A stretch of 8,833 nt of DNA from Pacificimonas sp036351775 (lineage in GTDB: Bacteria > Pseudomonadota > Alphaproteobacteria > Sphingomonadales > Sphingomonadaceae), in NCBI GenBank assembly GCA_036351775.1, contig JAZBPX010000001.1, positions 1-8,833 of the forward strand, read 5' to 3'. The translations under genes were made by a program, and so were the position numbers. The notes below the pieces were generated by a model, which was not told the DNA's origin, made no database searches, and saw only the letters and a list, made by a program, of their open reading frames with translations. Shown here in pieces: positions 1 through 6,120 of this stretch. Within the stretch, counting starts at the first letter, position 1. The number at the start of each line of letters is the position of its first letter.

Positions 1-57
1 AGGGTCCAGCCACACGCGCCCCTTCGGAAACTGGATCCCGGCCTTCGCCGGCAGGAC
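1..57. repeat. Palindromic repeat, cut by the window edge (CCGGCCTTCGCCGG type)
   Basis: The second half is CTGGATCCCGGCC followed by TTCGCCGG: a 5-bp stem CCGGC/GCCGG (38-42 and 47-51) around a CTTC loop, introduced by CTGGAT. The sequence AGGGTCCAG at 1-9 looks like the end of the first hairpin, whose beginning lies left of the window. The expected closing GATGAC is degraded to CAGGAC at 52-57. This is the same plan as the other repeats here (GTCAT, stem, CCAG, spacer, CTGGA, stem, ATGAC) with a different stem sequence. No gene is visible between 1 and 265. Confidence 0.55.
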
Positions 58-131
58 GGGCATAGGTCACAGATGGGGGAACTGACCTGCAGGCAGGCGC
101 ACCGACACCGCGCTGATACCGCCCAAAAACC

Positions 132-231
132 GTCATTCCCGCGCACGCGGGAACCCAGAGGCAGGCGGTGGCGAAGCCGAGCCTGTCATCGAACGTAAAC
201 GCGGCTGGATTCTCGCCTGCGCGGGAATGAC
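132..231. repeat. 100-bp nested palindromic repeat, copy 1 (TTCCCGCG type)
   Basis: The element starts GTCATTCCCGCG and ends CGCGGGAATGAC. The first 27 bases fold on themselves (TTCCCGCG, CA, CGCGGGAA), and the last 27 bases form a weaker hairpin. It aligns without gaps to the copy at 3848-3947; counting by eye about 81 of 100 bases match, including the non-palindromic centre (GGCG-TGGCG-AGCCGAGCCTGTC). It lies 34 bp beyond the stop codon of the minus-strand lipoprotein gene, so its hairpins could mark or protect that transcript's 3' end. The equal length and conserved centre indicate a dispersed repeat family rather than a chance palindrome. Confidence 0.85.
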
Positions 232-265
232 GGCGGAACACGGGACCACGGTCCGCGCCCCGCCC

Positions 266-934
266 CTACTCCCCCGGCTCCGTTTCCAGCGCCCGCGCCC
301 GCGCGGCGTCGGCTTCGTTCATCGCCTGGTGGTTCACGGTCACGATCTTCGGCGGGCCGCCATTCTGGTCGGCGACCAGCCACAGCGAACCGAGCTCCAG
401 AAACGCGCCTTCCCCCGGCACCACGGTCACCTCGGCGAGGTCGATCCGGCGAAGAAGACCCATCACGCGCGCATCGAAAATCCGGTCGAAGGCGGCGTTG
501 ATCTGGTCGGCATCGGTCAGCTGCGTCGTCACCCCGTCCGCATCGATATAATAGAAGGGGATATTGAGCGCATCGAGGAGCGCTGCCCGGTCCTCCGCCT
601 CGGCGGCGGCGCGCAGCGCGTCCAGAGCGTCAACGAACTTCGTCGCCGTCGTCGACATCGCGCAGGACACGCTGACCCCGCCGATCTGGTCATTGGCGCG
701 GTCGAAGGCGCGCTCGTCCTCCGGCTGCGCCTCCCAGATGCTGTCGAGGCAGTTCGAAATCGCCTCGGCCTGCGCCTCTGCCGCGCCCGCCGACACCGCT
801 CCCCCGGCAACGGGGCCGCCGACGCGCGCGATGTCCGCATCGCTCGGCCCGTCCGCTTCCGGCGCGCAGGCGGCTAGCCCCAGCACGCACAGCGCCGTGA
901 GGAAAACCGGTTTAGCGTTCACGCGGATCGTCAT
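266..934 (-). CDS. Putative lipoprotein of unknown function
   Basis: This 222-residue protein begins with a type II signal peptide: positive N-terminus, hydrophobic stretch at about 9-20, lipobox LAAC with Cys23 as the lipidation site. Sorting rules were not tested; attachment to the outer or inner membrane facing the periplasm is expected. Residues 24-58 are Ala/Gly/Asp-rich and probably a flexible linker. Cys62 and Cys91 could form a disulfide. The C-terminal part (about 100-205) alternates helices and strands, with FYYIDADG and a GSLWLVADQNGG strand-turn, loosely recalling NTF2/SnoaL-like folds; this is a weak impression. The gene overlaps the end of the lysozyme lipoprotein gene by 23 bases in a different frame, so the two are almost certainly co-transcribed and probably translationally coupled. 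That suggests a related envelope role. I do not recognise the family. Confidence 0.8.
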   Translation of the reverse strand: MTIRVNAKPVFLTALCVLGLAACAPEADGPSDADIARVGGPVAGGAVSAGAAEAQAEAISNCLDSIWEAQPEDERAFDRANDQIGGVSVSCAMSTTATKFVDALDALRAAAEAEDRAALLDALNIPFYYIDADGVTTQLTDADQINAAFDRIFDARVMGLLRRIDLAEVTVVPGEGAFLELGSLWLVADQNGGPPKIVTVNHQAMNEADAARARALETEPGE

Positions 935-1577
935 AGCTCTTGTCCCGGAATATCTGCCGCCGCCGCTCGCTGCGATAGACGAGGCCCGGCGCCTGCCGCC
1001 CCAACCGGTCGAGCGTATAGATCAGCTCATTGGCGATCTTGTCATAGTCGCGCTCCCGGATCGCCTGGTTGAGGCGCGGCGACTGTTCCGCGCTGACATT
1101 GCCCGGCCCCACATTGAACACGAGATCGACCAGCGCATCGAATTCATACTGGTCCAGTTCCAGATCGCCAACGAGGTCGCGCACCGCCCGCTCGGCGATC
1201 TCCAGGTCCTCCGTCAGGAAATCGAGGACCTTGTTCTCGTCGATCACGTCGCCAACGCGCAGACCGTCCTCGGGCCGCACCAGGTGCCCGACCCCTACGG
1301 TCGGAAGGCCGGTAATGTCGCGGTAGACGCGCATGACCGCGCCCTCTTCCTCGCGCATGACCTCTTTCATCTTCTCCGAGACGCGCAGTTCGGCCGCGGC
1401 CCGCCGCACCCGCGCGCGCGCCGCCTCGAGTTCCGGGGACAGGTTCGCCGCTTCCATCAGCGCATCGCGCCGGTCATCGCGGGCGTTGCGCGCATCGCGG
1501 AGCTCGGCGGCGGAGGGATCGGCGGGTTCGCACGCGGCCAGCAGCCCAAGAAGGATCGGCAGCAGAACGATTCGCAT
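912..1577 (-). CDS. Lipid-anchored GH24-family lysozyme (muramidase)
   Basis: This protein should cleave the N-acetylmuramic acid to N-acetylglucosamine bond of peptidoglycan. The 221-residue reading starts at the ATG at 1575-1577, giving a compact lipoprotein signal peptide (MRIVLLPILLGLLAAC, Cys16). A longer reading from 1658 would put 27 basic residues before the signal and overlap the divergent gene, so it was not used. Residues 20-75 are Ala/Arg/Glu-rich and helical, probably a spacer. The GH24 domain spans about 70-215. The catalytic pattern of T4 lysozyme (Glu11, Asp20, Thr26) is matched in spacing by Glu78, Asp87 and Thr93, followed by VGVGHL. Further family motifs are ALVDLVFNVGPGN (148-160) and YRSERRRQIF (201-210). 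GH24 enzymes are often phage endolysins, but no phage genes are nearby and the lipobox suggests a resident envelope enzyme. It heads the two-gene lipoprotein unit. Confidence 0.9.
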   Translation of the reverse strand: MRIVLLPILLGLLAACEPADPSAAELRDARNARDDRRDALMEAANLSPELEAARARVRRAAAELRVSEKMKEVMREEEGAVMRVYRDITGLPTVGVGHLVRPEDGLRVGDVIDENKVLDFLTEDLEIAERAVRDLVGDLELDQYEFDALVDLVFNVGPGNVSAEQSPRLNQAIRERDYDKIANELIYTLDRLGRQAPGLVYRSERRRQIFRDKSYDDPRER

Positions 1578-1651
1578 GGCCGGTCTTCTAGCGGCCCGCT
1601 CCCGTGCGACAACCGTTCCCCTTATCCTCCCAAAGCTGCTAAGGCCGCGCC
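1578..1651. promoter_or_regulatory. Divergent intergenic region, probable promoters for both directions
   Basis: These 74 bp separate the divergent starts of the lysozyme gene (minus) and the PLP-enzyme gene (plus), so both promoters should lie here or extend into the coding regions. AAGG at 1641-1644, seven bases before the ATG at 1652, is a weak ribosome binding site for the plus-strand gene. TATCCT at 1623-1628 resembles a -10 box but has no convincing -35 at the right distance. I see no clear operator. Confidence 0.4.
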
Positions 1652-2974
1652 ATGACAAAAGATATCAAGGACGGCGCGCTCGACGAGGGCCGCCCCTCCC
1701 GCAAGGCCACCCCGCCGCAGGTTACGAAACTCGGCGGCAAGGACCTCCACCCCTCCACCCTGATGATGGGTTACGGCTATGAGCCGCGCCTGTCGGAGGG
1801 GGCGCTCAAGCCGCCGGTGTTCCTCACCTCCACCTACGCCTTCGAGACCGCCGCCGACGGCAAACGCTTCTTCGAGGGGATCACGGGCAAGCGCCCCGGC
1901 GGCGCGGACGGCCTCGTCTACGGCCGCTTCAACGGCCCCAACCAAGAGATCCTCGAGGACCGGCTGGCGCAGTGGGAGCGGGCGGAGGAGGCGCTCAGCT
2001 TCTCCTCCGGCATGTCGGCCATCGGCACGGCGCTGATGGCGCACGTCAAGCCCGGCGAGATGATCGTCCATTCCGCGCCGCTTTACGCCGCCACGGAAAA
2101 GCTGATCGACGCCGTCCTCGGCAAGTTCCACGTCGGCTGGATGGACTTCCCGGCGGGCTCCGCCATCGACCGCGTCCGCTCCACCATCGAGGCCGCTCAG
2201 GCGAAGGGCCCGGTTGCCGTCATCTATCTTGAAAGCCCGGCGAACCCCACGAACGACCTCGTCGATATCGAGGCCATCGCCGCGCTGCGCGACGAGATGT
2301 TCGCGGGCGAAGAGCACCAGCCCGTGATCATGGTCGACAACACTTTCCTCGGCCCCTGCTTCCAGGCACCGGTCACGAAGGGCGCGGACCTCTCGCTCTA
2401 CTCGCTGACCAAATACGTCGGCGGCCACTCTGATCTCGTCGCGGGGGCCTGCGTCGGGTCCCGCGCCGCGCTTGCGCCGATCCTCGCGCTCCGCAACACG
2501 CTCGGCACCATCACCGATCCGAACACCGCGTGGATGCTGCTGCGCTCGCTCGAAACCGTCCAGCTTCGCATGGAAAAGGCGGAATCGAACGCCCGCGCCG
2601 TCGCCACCTTCCTCCGCGACCATGCCAAGGTCGAGCGCGTCTCCTGGCTCGGCTTTCTCGACCCCGCCTCCTCGCAAGGCGAAATCTACCAGCGCCACTG
2701 TTCCGGCGCCGGCTCGACCTTCTCCGTCATCGTGAAGGGCGGCGAGGCGGAGAGCTTCCGCCTCCTCGACAATCTCAAGACGGTAAAGCTCGCGGTCAGC
2801 CTCGGCGGCACAGAGTCGCTAGCCAGCCACCCCGCCGCCATGACGCATCTCAGCGTGCCGGAGGATCGCCGCGCCGAACTCGGCATCACCGACAACCTCG
2901 TGCGCGTCTCCATCGGCGTCGAGCATGAGGACGACCTGATCGCCGACTTCGAGCAGGCGCTCAAAACCGTATAG
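1652..2974 (+). CDS. Cystathionine gamma-synthase-family PLP-dependent enzyme
   Basis: A 440-residue fold-type I PLP enzyme of the Cys/Met metabolism family, which includes cystathionine gamma-synthase, cystathionine lyases, methionine gamma-lyase and O-acylhomoserine sulfhydrylases. Visible motifs are Tyr90/Arg92 (YGRFNGP, cofactor phosphate contact from the neighbouring subunit), SSGMSAIGT (118-126), Tyr145 (stacks on the cofactor ring), ESPANPT (194-200), Asp229 in VDNT (pyridine nitrogen), Lys254 in SLTKYVGGHSD (Schiff-base lysine), SLGGTESLASHP (383-394) and Arg418 (substrate carboxylate). The reactive Cys of methionine gamma-lyase (Cys116 in the Pseudomonas putida enzyme) aligns with Ala147, so I do not call it a canonical methionine gamma-lyase. 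The roughly 30-residue N-terminal extension before LHPSTLMMGYGYEP fits a subfamily usually named only 'cystathionine gamma-synthase family protein'. The exact substrate cannot be read from sequence. The protein is cytoplasmic and probably tetrameric. Its end is 52 bp from the HAD gene. Confidence 0.92.
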   Translation: MTKDIKDGALDEGRPSRKATPPQVTKLGGKDLHPSTLMMGYGYEPRLSEGALKPPVFLTSTYAFETAADGKRFFEGITGKRPGGADGLVYGRFNGPNQEILEDRLAQWERAEEALSFSSGMSAIGTALMAHVKPGEMIVHSAPLYAATEKLIDAVLGKFHVGWMDFPAGSAIDRVRSTIEAAQAKGPVAVIYLESPANPTNDLVDIEAIAALRDEMFAGEEHQPVIMVDNTFLGPCFQAPVTKGADLSLYSLTKYVGGHSDLVAGACVGSRAALAPILALRNTLGTITDPNTAWMLLRSLETVQLRMEKAESNARAVATFLRDHAKVERVSWLGFLDPASSQGEIYQRHCSGAGSTFSVIVKGGEAESFRLLDNLKTVKLAVSLGGTESLASHPAAMTHLSVPEDRRAELGITDNLVRVSIGVEHEDDLIADFEQALKTV

Positions 2975-2976
2975 GC

Positions 2977-3014
2977 CGCGCGGGCGCGGGGGAAAGATCG
3001 CCCCCGCCCGCGCG
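2977..3014 (+). terminator. Strong GC hairpin between the PLP-enzyme and phosphatase genes
   Basis: Two bases after the PLP-enzyme stop codon, CGCGCGGGCG (2977-2986) pairs perfectly with CGCCCGCGCG (3005-3014). After a bulged C, GGGG (2988-2991) pairs with CCCC (3001-3004), leaving a nine-base loop. The following sequence TTCGGTTTCGTC is only modestly T-rich, so this may be a weak intrinsic terminator, an attenuator, or a 3'-end stabiliser inside a two-gene transcript. The hairpin ends 12 bases before the next ATG, where a Shine-Dalgarno sequence would sit, and none is visible. Confidence 0.55.
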
Positions 3015-3026
3015 TTCGGTTTCGTC

Positions 3027-3698
3027 ATGCAGCGCATCAGCATCTTCGACATGGACCGCACCATCACGGCGGGCGGCACCTATTCACAGTGGCTGACGCA
3101 CTGGATTCGCACCGAGGCTCCGGCGCGCGCCCTCTTGCTACCGCTCAGCGGGCTATTCGGCGCTGCTTATCTCGCGCGGCTTGTGGACCGCGGCCGCCTC
3201 AAGACCCTGAACCAGGCGGTACTGATGGGTAGCCGCGTCGATCCCGACCGCGCTGCCGCCGCCGCGAAAGCTTTCGCCGACGCCGTCGTGCCGGCCGGAT
3301 GCTTCAAGGGCGCTGTCGAGCGCATCAAGGCCGAGAAGGCGGACGGCCGCCGCGTCATGCTCGCCACCGCGTCCTACGGCTTCTACGTCAACGCCGTTGC
3401 CGCGCGGCTGAAGGCGGAGGATGTCATCGCCACGGAGGTCGAACGCGCCCCGAACGGCGACCTCCTTGCCCGGCTTGACGGCGAGAACTGCTACGGCGCG
3501 GCGAAACTCCGCAAGATCGAGGCCTATTTCGCCGACCGCGGCATCGACCGCGACGCCGCCCATGTCCGCTTCTTCTCCGACCATGACAGCGACGCGCCGG
3601 TCATGGACTGGGCCGACGAGGCCTTCGCGGTGAACGGCAAGAAACCCATGCGCACCCTCGCGGCCCTGCGCGGCTGGGAACAGATCGTCTGGGAGTAG
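3027..3698 (+). CDS. HAD-superfamily subfamily IB phosphatase
   Basis: A 223-residue cytoplasmic hydrolase of the SerB-like HAD-IB group, which removes phosphate from small phosphomonoesters through a phospho-aspartate intermediate. All four HAD motifs are present: motif I FDMDRT with nucleophile Asp8 and acid/base Asp10; motif II ATAS with Thr114 and Ser116; motif III Lys160 in GAAKLRKIE; and motif IV FSDHDSDAP with Asp185 and Asp189 binding magnesium. Arg11 replaces the Gly common in DxDGT versions, as in many HAD-IB proteins. The helical cap falls at about residues 15-90. The length fits single-domain members without an acyltransferase fusion. Motif I begins eight residues after the ATG, as usual, which supports this start, although no Shine-Dalgarno is visible and a GC hairpin lies just upstream. 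It follows the PLP-enzyme gene in the same direction by 52 bp. A phosphoserine phosphatase role is possible, but the substrate is not established. Confidence 0.88.
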   Translation: MQRISIFDMDRTITAGGTYSQWLTHWIRTEAPARALLLPLSGLFGAAYLARLVDRGRLKTLNQAVLMGSRVDPDRAAAAAKAFADAVVPAGCFKGAVERIKAEKADGRRVMLATASYGFYVNAVAARLKAEDVIATEVERAPNGDLLARLDGENCYGAAKLRKIEAYFADRGIDRDAAHVRFFSDHDSDAPVMDWADEAFAVNGKKPMRTLAALRGWEQIVWE

Positions 3699-3722
3699 GG
3701 TCAGTCGTGCCCCACTCACTTA

Positions 3723-3811
3723 GTCATCCCAGCGAAAGCTGGGATCCACGCTGTAAGGGAGGCACCAGGCGCGGACTTCACAGCATGGATTCCAGCCTCC
3801 GCTGGAATGAC
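3723..3811. repeat. 89-bp paired-hairpin repeat (CCCAGC/GCTGGG type)
   Basis: It opens GTCATCCCAGC, GAAA, GCTGGGATCCA and closes TGGATTCCAGC, CTCC, GCTGGAATGAC. Each end is its own 7-bp hairpin with a four-base loop, and the two ends are also inverted repeats of each other. It starts 24 bp after the HAD stop codon and lies between converging genes, so it could act as a transcript end for the plus-strand unit. It uses the same GTCAT/ATGAC ends as the other repeats here with a different stem. Confidence 0.8.
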
Positions 3812-3847
3812 TATTCCAGGAAAACATCGCGCCCTCCCCCCTCCCCC

Positions 3848-3947
3848 GTCATTCCCGCGCACGCGGGAATCCAGTTAAAGGCGATGGCGGAGCCGAGCCT
3901 GTCCCGGACCAAGTGCGCGGCTGAATTCCCGCGTGCGCGGGAATGAC
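3848..3947. repeat. 100-bp nested palindromic repeat, copy 2 (TTCCCGCG type)
   Basis: Second copy of the element at 132-231, in the same orientation and of equal length. Its terminal 27 bases form inverted repeats with a single mismatch, and each terminus is itself a hairpin (TTCCCGCG, CA, CGCGGGAA). The RNA could therefore form two small hairpins or one long stem. The centre (GGCGATGGCGGAGCCGAGCC) is close to copy 1. It ends 32 bp before the htrA stop codon in the convergent gap 3699-3979, which holds no gene. With the 89-bp repeat it fills most of that gap and may serve as a two-way transcript boundary. Confidence 0.88.
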
Positions 3948-3979
3948 ATGCCCTTACGTCTGTCGGGCCAACGCCGCCC

Positions 3980-5476
3980 TCAGGTCCGGCAGCGGAAGAA
4001 GTTCGGCGCGCGGAACAGGCACGTTGCCAGCTGGCCGTTCCTTGAGAAGGTCACCGCCGTCTCGCCCGGCGACGCCGCCACCAGTTCCGCGAGCTGGGCC
4101 ACCGACGCCACCCGCATGTCGTTCACGTCCTCGATGATATCGCCCGTCCGCACGAAATTGAGCCGCGACGCCGGGGCCCCCCGCGCGATCCCCGTCACCA
4201 CGACCCCGCGCTCCGGCACGCCTGCGCCGAGTTCCGACGCCAGCCGCGGGCTCAGATTGGCAACCCTCACCCCCGTCAGGATGGTCTGCCCCGCCAGCAC
4301 GGTCTCGTTGCGCGCCGGGATTTCCGGCGGCTCGATCAGGCGCGTCACGATCTCCCGCCGCTCGCCGTCCCGCAGCACGGTCAGCGTCACGGGCGTCTCG
4401 ACGCCCCGGCTGCCCGCCAGGTAGCGCAGCGACGCCGGGTCGATCACCGCATCGCCGTTGACGGCAATGACAACGTCGCCCTGCCGCAGCCCCGCGCGCG
4501 CCGCCGGCGACCCCTCGCTGACCCCGCGAACGATCACCCCGGCGGGCCGGTCAAGGCCAACCGAGCGCGCCAGGTCGCGCGTCACCGCCTGTGTATCCGC
4601 GCCCAGCCAGGGGCGGATCACCCGCCCCGCCGCCGCGCTCGCCAGGAACTGCCGCACCATGTTCACCGGGATCGCAAAGCCGATGCCGTTCGACCCGCCC
4701 GACCGCGAGTAGATCGCCGTGTTCACGCCGACCAGCTGCCCGTCCAGCCCGATCAGCGCGCCGCCCGAATTGCCCGGATTGATCGCCGCGTCGGTCTGCA
4801 GGAAGAACTGATAGTCGCTGATGCCGACGCCCGTCCGCGCCACGGCGGAGATGATGCCGCTCGTCACCGTTTGCCCGACGCCGAACGGATTGCCGATCGC
4901 GACCGCGATATCGCCGACCTCGACCTGCTCGCTGTCGCCCAGCGGCACCACCGGCAGCGGCGTTCCGCGCGTGTCGACGCGCAGCAGCGCCAGGTCCATC
5001 TGCGGGTCGGCAAAGACCAGTTCGGCTGAATATTCGCGCCGGTCGGACAGCGCGACGAGGATCTGCTCGGCGCCCTCGACGACGTGGTTGTTGGTGATGA
5101 CCAGCCCGTCCTCACCGACGATCACGCCAGAGCCGAGCGAGCGCTGCGTGCGCTCGGGCCGCTGCATCCGCCCGAAAAACTGGTCGAAGAAGCTCTGCTG
5201 GCGCGGCTGCTGCGCGCGCCGCGCCGAATAGACGTTCACCACCGCCGGGGACACCTCGCGCACCAGCGGCGCGTAGGACAGCAGCACCTCCTCGCGGCTG
5301 CCCGGCACCCGGCGCAGGTCGCCCGCCGCCATGCTATCGTCATCCGCAAGGGGTTCGGCCAGCGCCTCGATCTGCTCCTGCGCCAGCGCATCGGAAAGCT
5401 GCTCGCGGAACATCAGCGCCCCCGCCGCCCCCACGAGGAGACCCAGAAGCACGAGAAGGACGGTTTTAAGCTGCAT
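3980..5476 (-). CDS. HtrA/DegP-family periplasmic serine protease with two PDZ domains
   Basis: A 498-residue Do-family protease and chaperone acting on misfolded envelope proteins. Residues 5-22 are a hydrophobic N-terminal segment, serving as signal peptide or membrane anchor; no clear cleavage site was seen. The trypsin-like domain (about 70-280) carries the triad His131 (TNNHVVEG), Asp161 (DLALL) and Ser237 (GNSGG). A Gln/Arg-rich insertion with FFDQFFGRM at 88-110 corresponds to the regulatory LA-loop region of DegP. PDZ1 covers about 285-380 and PDZ2 about 395-485. The C-terminus ends with Cys486 and Cys496, a possible disulfide. The gene starts 14 bp after the gmk stop codon on the same strand, so it is probably translated from the gmk transcript. 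Only AGGG close to the ATG resembles a ribosome binding site. The copy is intact and could be DegP- or DegQ-like; I leave the symbol open. Confidence 0.93.
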   Translation of the reverse strand: MQLKTVLLVLLGLLVGAAGALMFREQLSDALAQEQIEALAEPLADDDSMAAGDLRRVPGSREEVLLSYAPLVREVSPAVVNVYSARRAQQPRQQSFFDQFFGRMQRPERTQRSLGSGVIVGEDGLVITNNHVVEGAEQILVALSDRREYSAELVFADPQMDLALLRVDTRGTPLPVVPLGDSEQVEVGDIAVAIGNPFGVGQTVTSGIISAVARTGVGISDYQFFLQTDAAINPGNSGGALIGLDGQLVGVNTAIYSRSGGSNGIGFAIPVNMVRQFLASAAAGRVIRPWLGADTQAVTRDLARSVGLDRPAGVIVRGVSEGSPAARAGLRQGDVVIAVNGDAVIDPASLRYLAGSRGVETPVTLTVLRDGERREIVTRLIEPPEIPARNETVLAGQTILTGVRVANLSPRLASELGAGVPERGVVVTGIARGAPASRLNFVRTGDIIEDVNDMRVASVAQLAELVAASPGETAVTFSRNGQLATCLFRAPNFFRCRT

Positions 5477-5490
5477 GAGCCCTATCTAGG

Positions 5491-6120
5491 TCAATCGTCC
5501 CGGCGTTCCATGGTGCGTACGAATTCTTCCAGCGCAGGCCCCCGGCGGCTCGCTTTCAGGCGCTCACCGGCGACCACCGCCTGAACATCCCGAAAACATC
5601 GCTCCAGGTCGTCGTTCACGAACACATAGTCATAAGCGCCGTAATGGCTGATCTCGTGGCCCGCCCGCGCCATGCGCCGCTCGATCACCTCCTCGCTGTC
5701 CGTCCCCCGCCCGCGCAGCCGGCTCTCCAGCTCCTCCAGCGACGGCGGCAGCAGGAAGATCGACACCACGTCGCGGTCCAGCTTGCCCTTCAGGCTGCGC
5801 GTCCCCTGCCAGTCCACGTCGAACAGCATGTCCTGCCCCGCCGCCAGCGCAGCCTCGACCGGGGCCTGCGGCGTGCCGTAGCGGTGGTCGAACACCTGCG
5901 CATGTTCGATGAACTCGTCATTCGCCGCCATCGCCTCGAACTCGGCAGCGGACCTGAAGAAATAGTGCTGGCCCTCGACCTCGTCCCGCCGCGGTGCGCG
6001 CGTTGTCGCCGACACGCTGATCCGCATCTCCGGCTGCGCTGCCAGCAGCCGCCGCGCCATCGTCGACTTCCCCGCCCCCGACGGCGACGACAAGACAAAC
6101 AAAACCCCGCGCCGCTTCAT
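5491..6120 (-). CDS. gmk: Guanylate kinase
   Basis: This 209-residue enzyme phosphorylates GMP to GDP with ATP, an essential step in guanine nucleotide synthesis and recycling. The P-loop SSPSGAGKST (11-20) has Lys18. The GMP-binding region shows SVSATTRAPR (35-44) and EGQHYFF (49-55), followed by Glu72, Tyr81 and DVDWQG (101-106). The lid region LRGRGTDSEEVIERRM (135-150) is also typical. Length is normal. The ATG at 6118-6120 is confirmed by the conserved N-terminus (RRGVLFVLSSPSGAGK). In many Alphaproteobacteria gmk follows a yicC-like gene; here it follows fumC with a DUF559 gene between. The stop of that gene overlaps the gmk start as ATGA, and the only good Shine-Dalgarno (GGAGG) belongs to the inverted-repeat arm of the DUF559 unit. 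htrA follows 14 bp downstream. Confidence 0.97.
   Translation of the reverse strand: MKRRGVLFVLSSPSGAGKSTMARRLLAAQPEMRISVSATTRAPRRDEVEGQHYFFRSAAEFEAMAANDEFIEHAQVFDHRYGTPQAPVEAALAAGQDMLFDVDWQGTRSLKGKLDRDVVSIFLLPPSLEELESRLRGRGTDSEEVIERRMARAGHEISHYGAYDYVFVNDDLERCFRDVQAVVAGERLKASRRGPALEEFVRTMERRDD

Noticed and set aside
64..88. Inverted repeat AGGTCA...TGACCT
   Set aside because: The six-base arms with a 13-base gap are short enough to be chance, and no adjacent promoter or gene gives it a role.
912..1577. Lysozyme as a prophage endolysin
   Set aside because: No holin, spanin, structural or integrase genes are nearby, and the protein has its own lipobox.
564..1655. A 363-codon plus-strand frame opposite the two lipoprotein genes
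   Set aside because: It is the shadow of a frame with a complete GH24 motif and lipobox; its own translation has no recognisable motif.
1578..1658. Longer start for the lysozyme
   Set aside because: It would bury the lipoprotein signal behind 27 basic residues and overlap the divergent PLP-enzyme start.
1622..2698. A 358-codon minus-strand frame opposite the PLP-enzyme gene
   Set aside because: The opposite strand carries every PLP-enzyme motif; this frame looks like complementary-strand translation.
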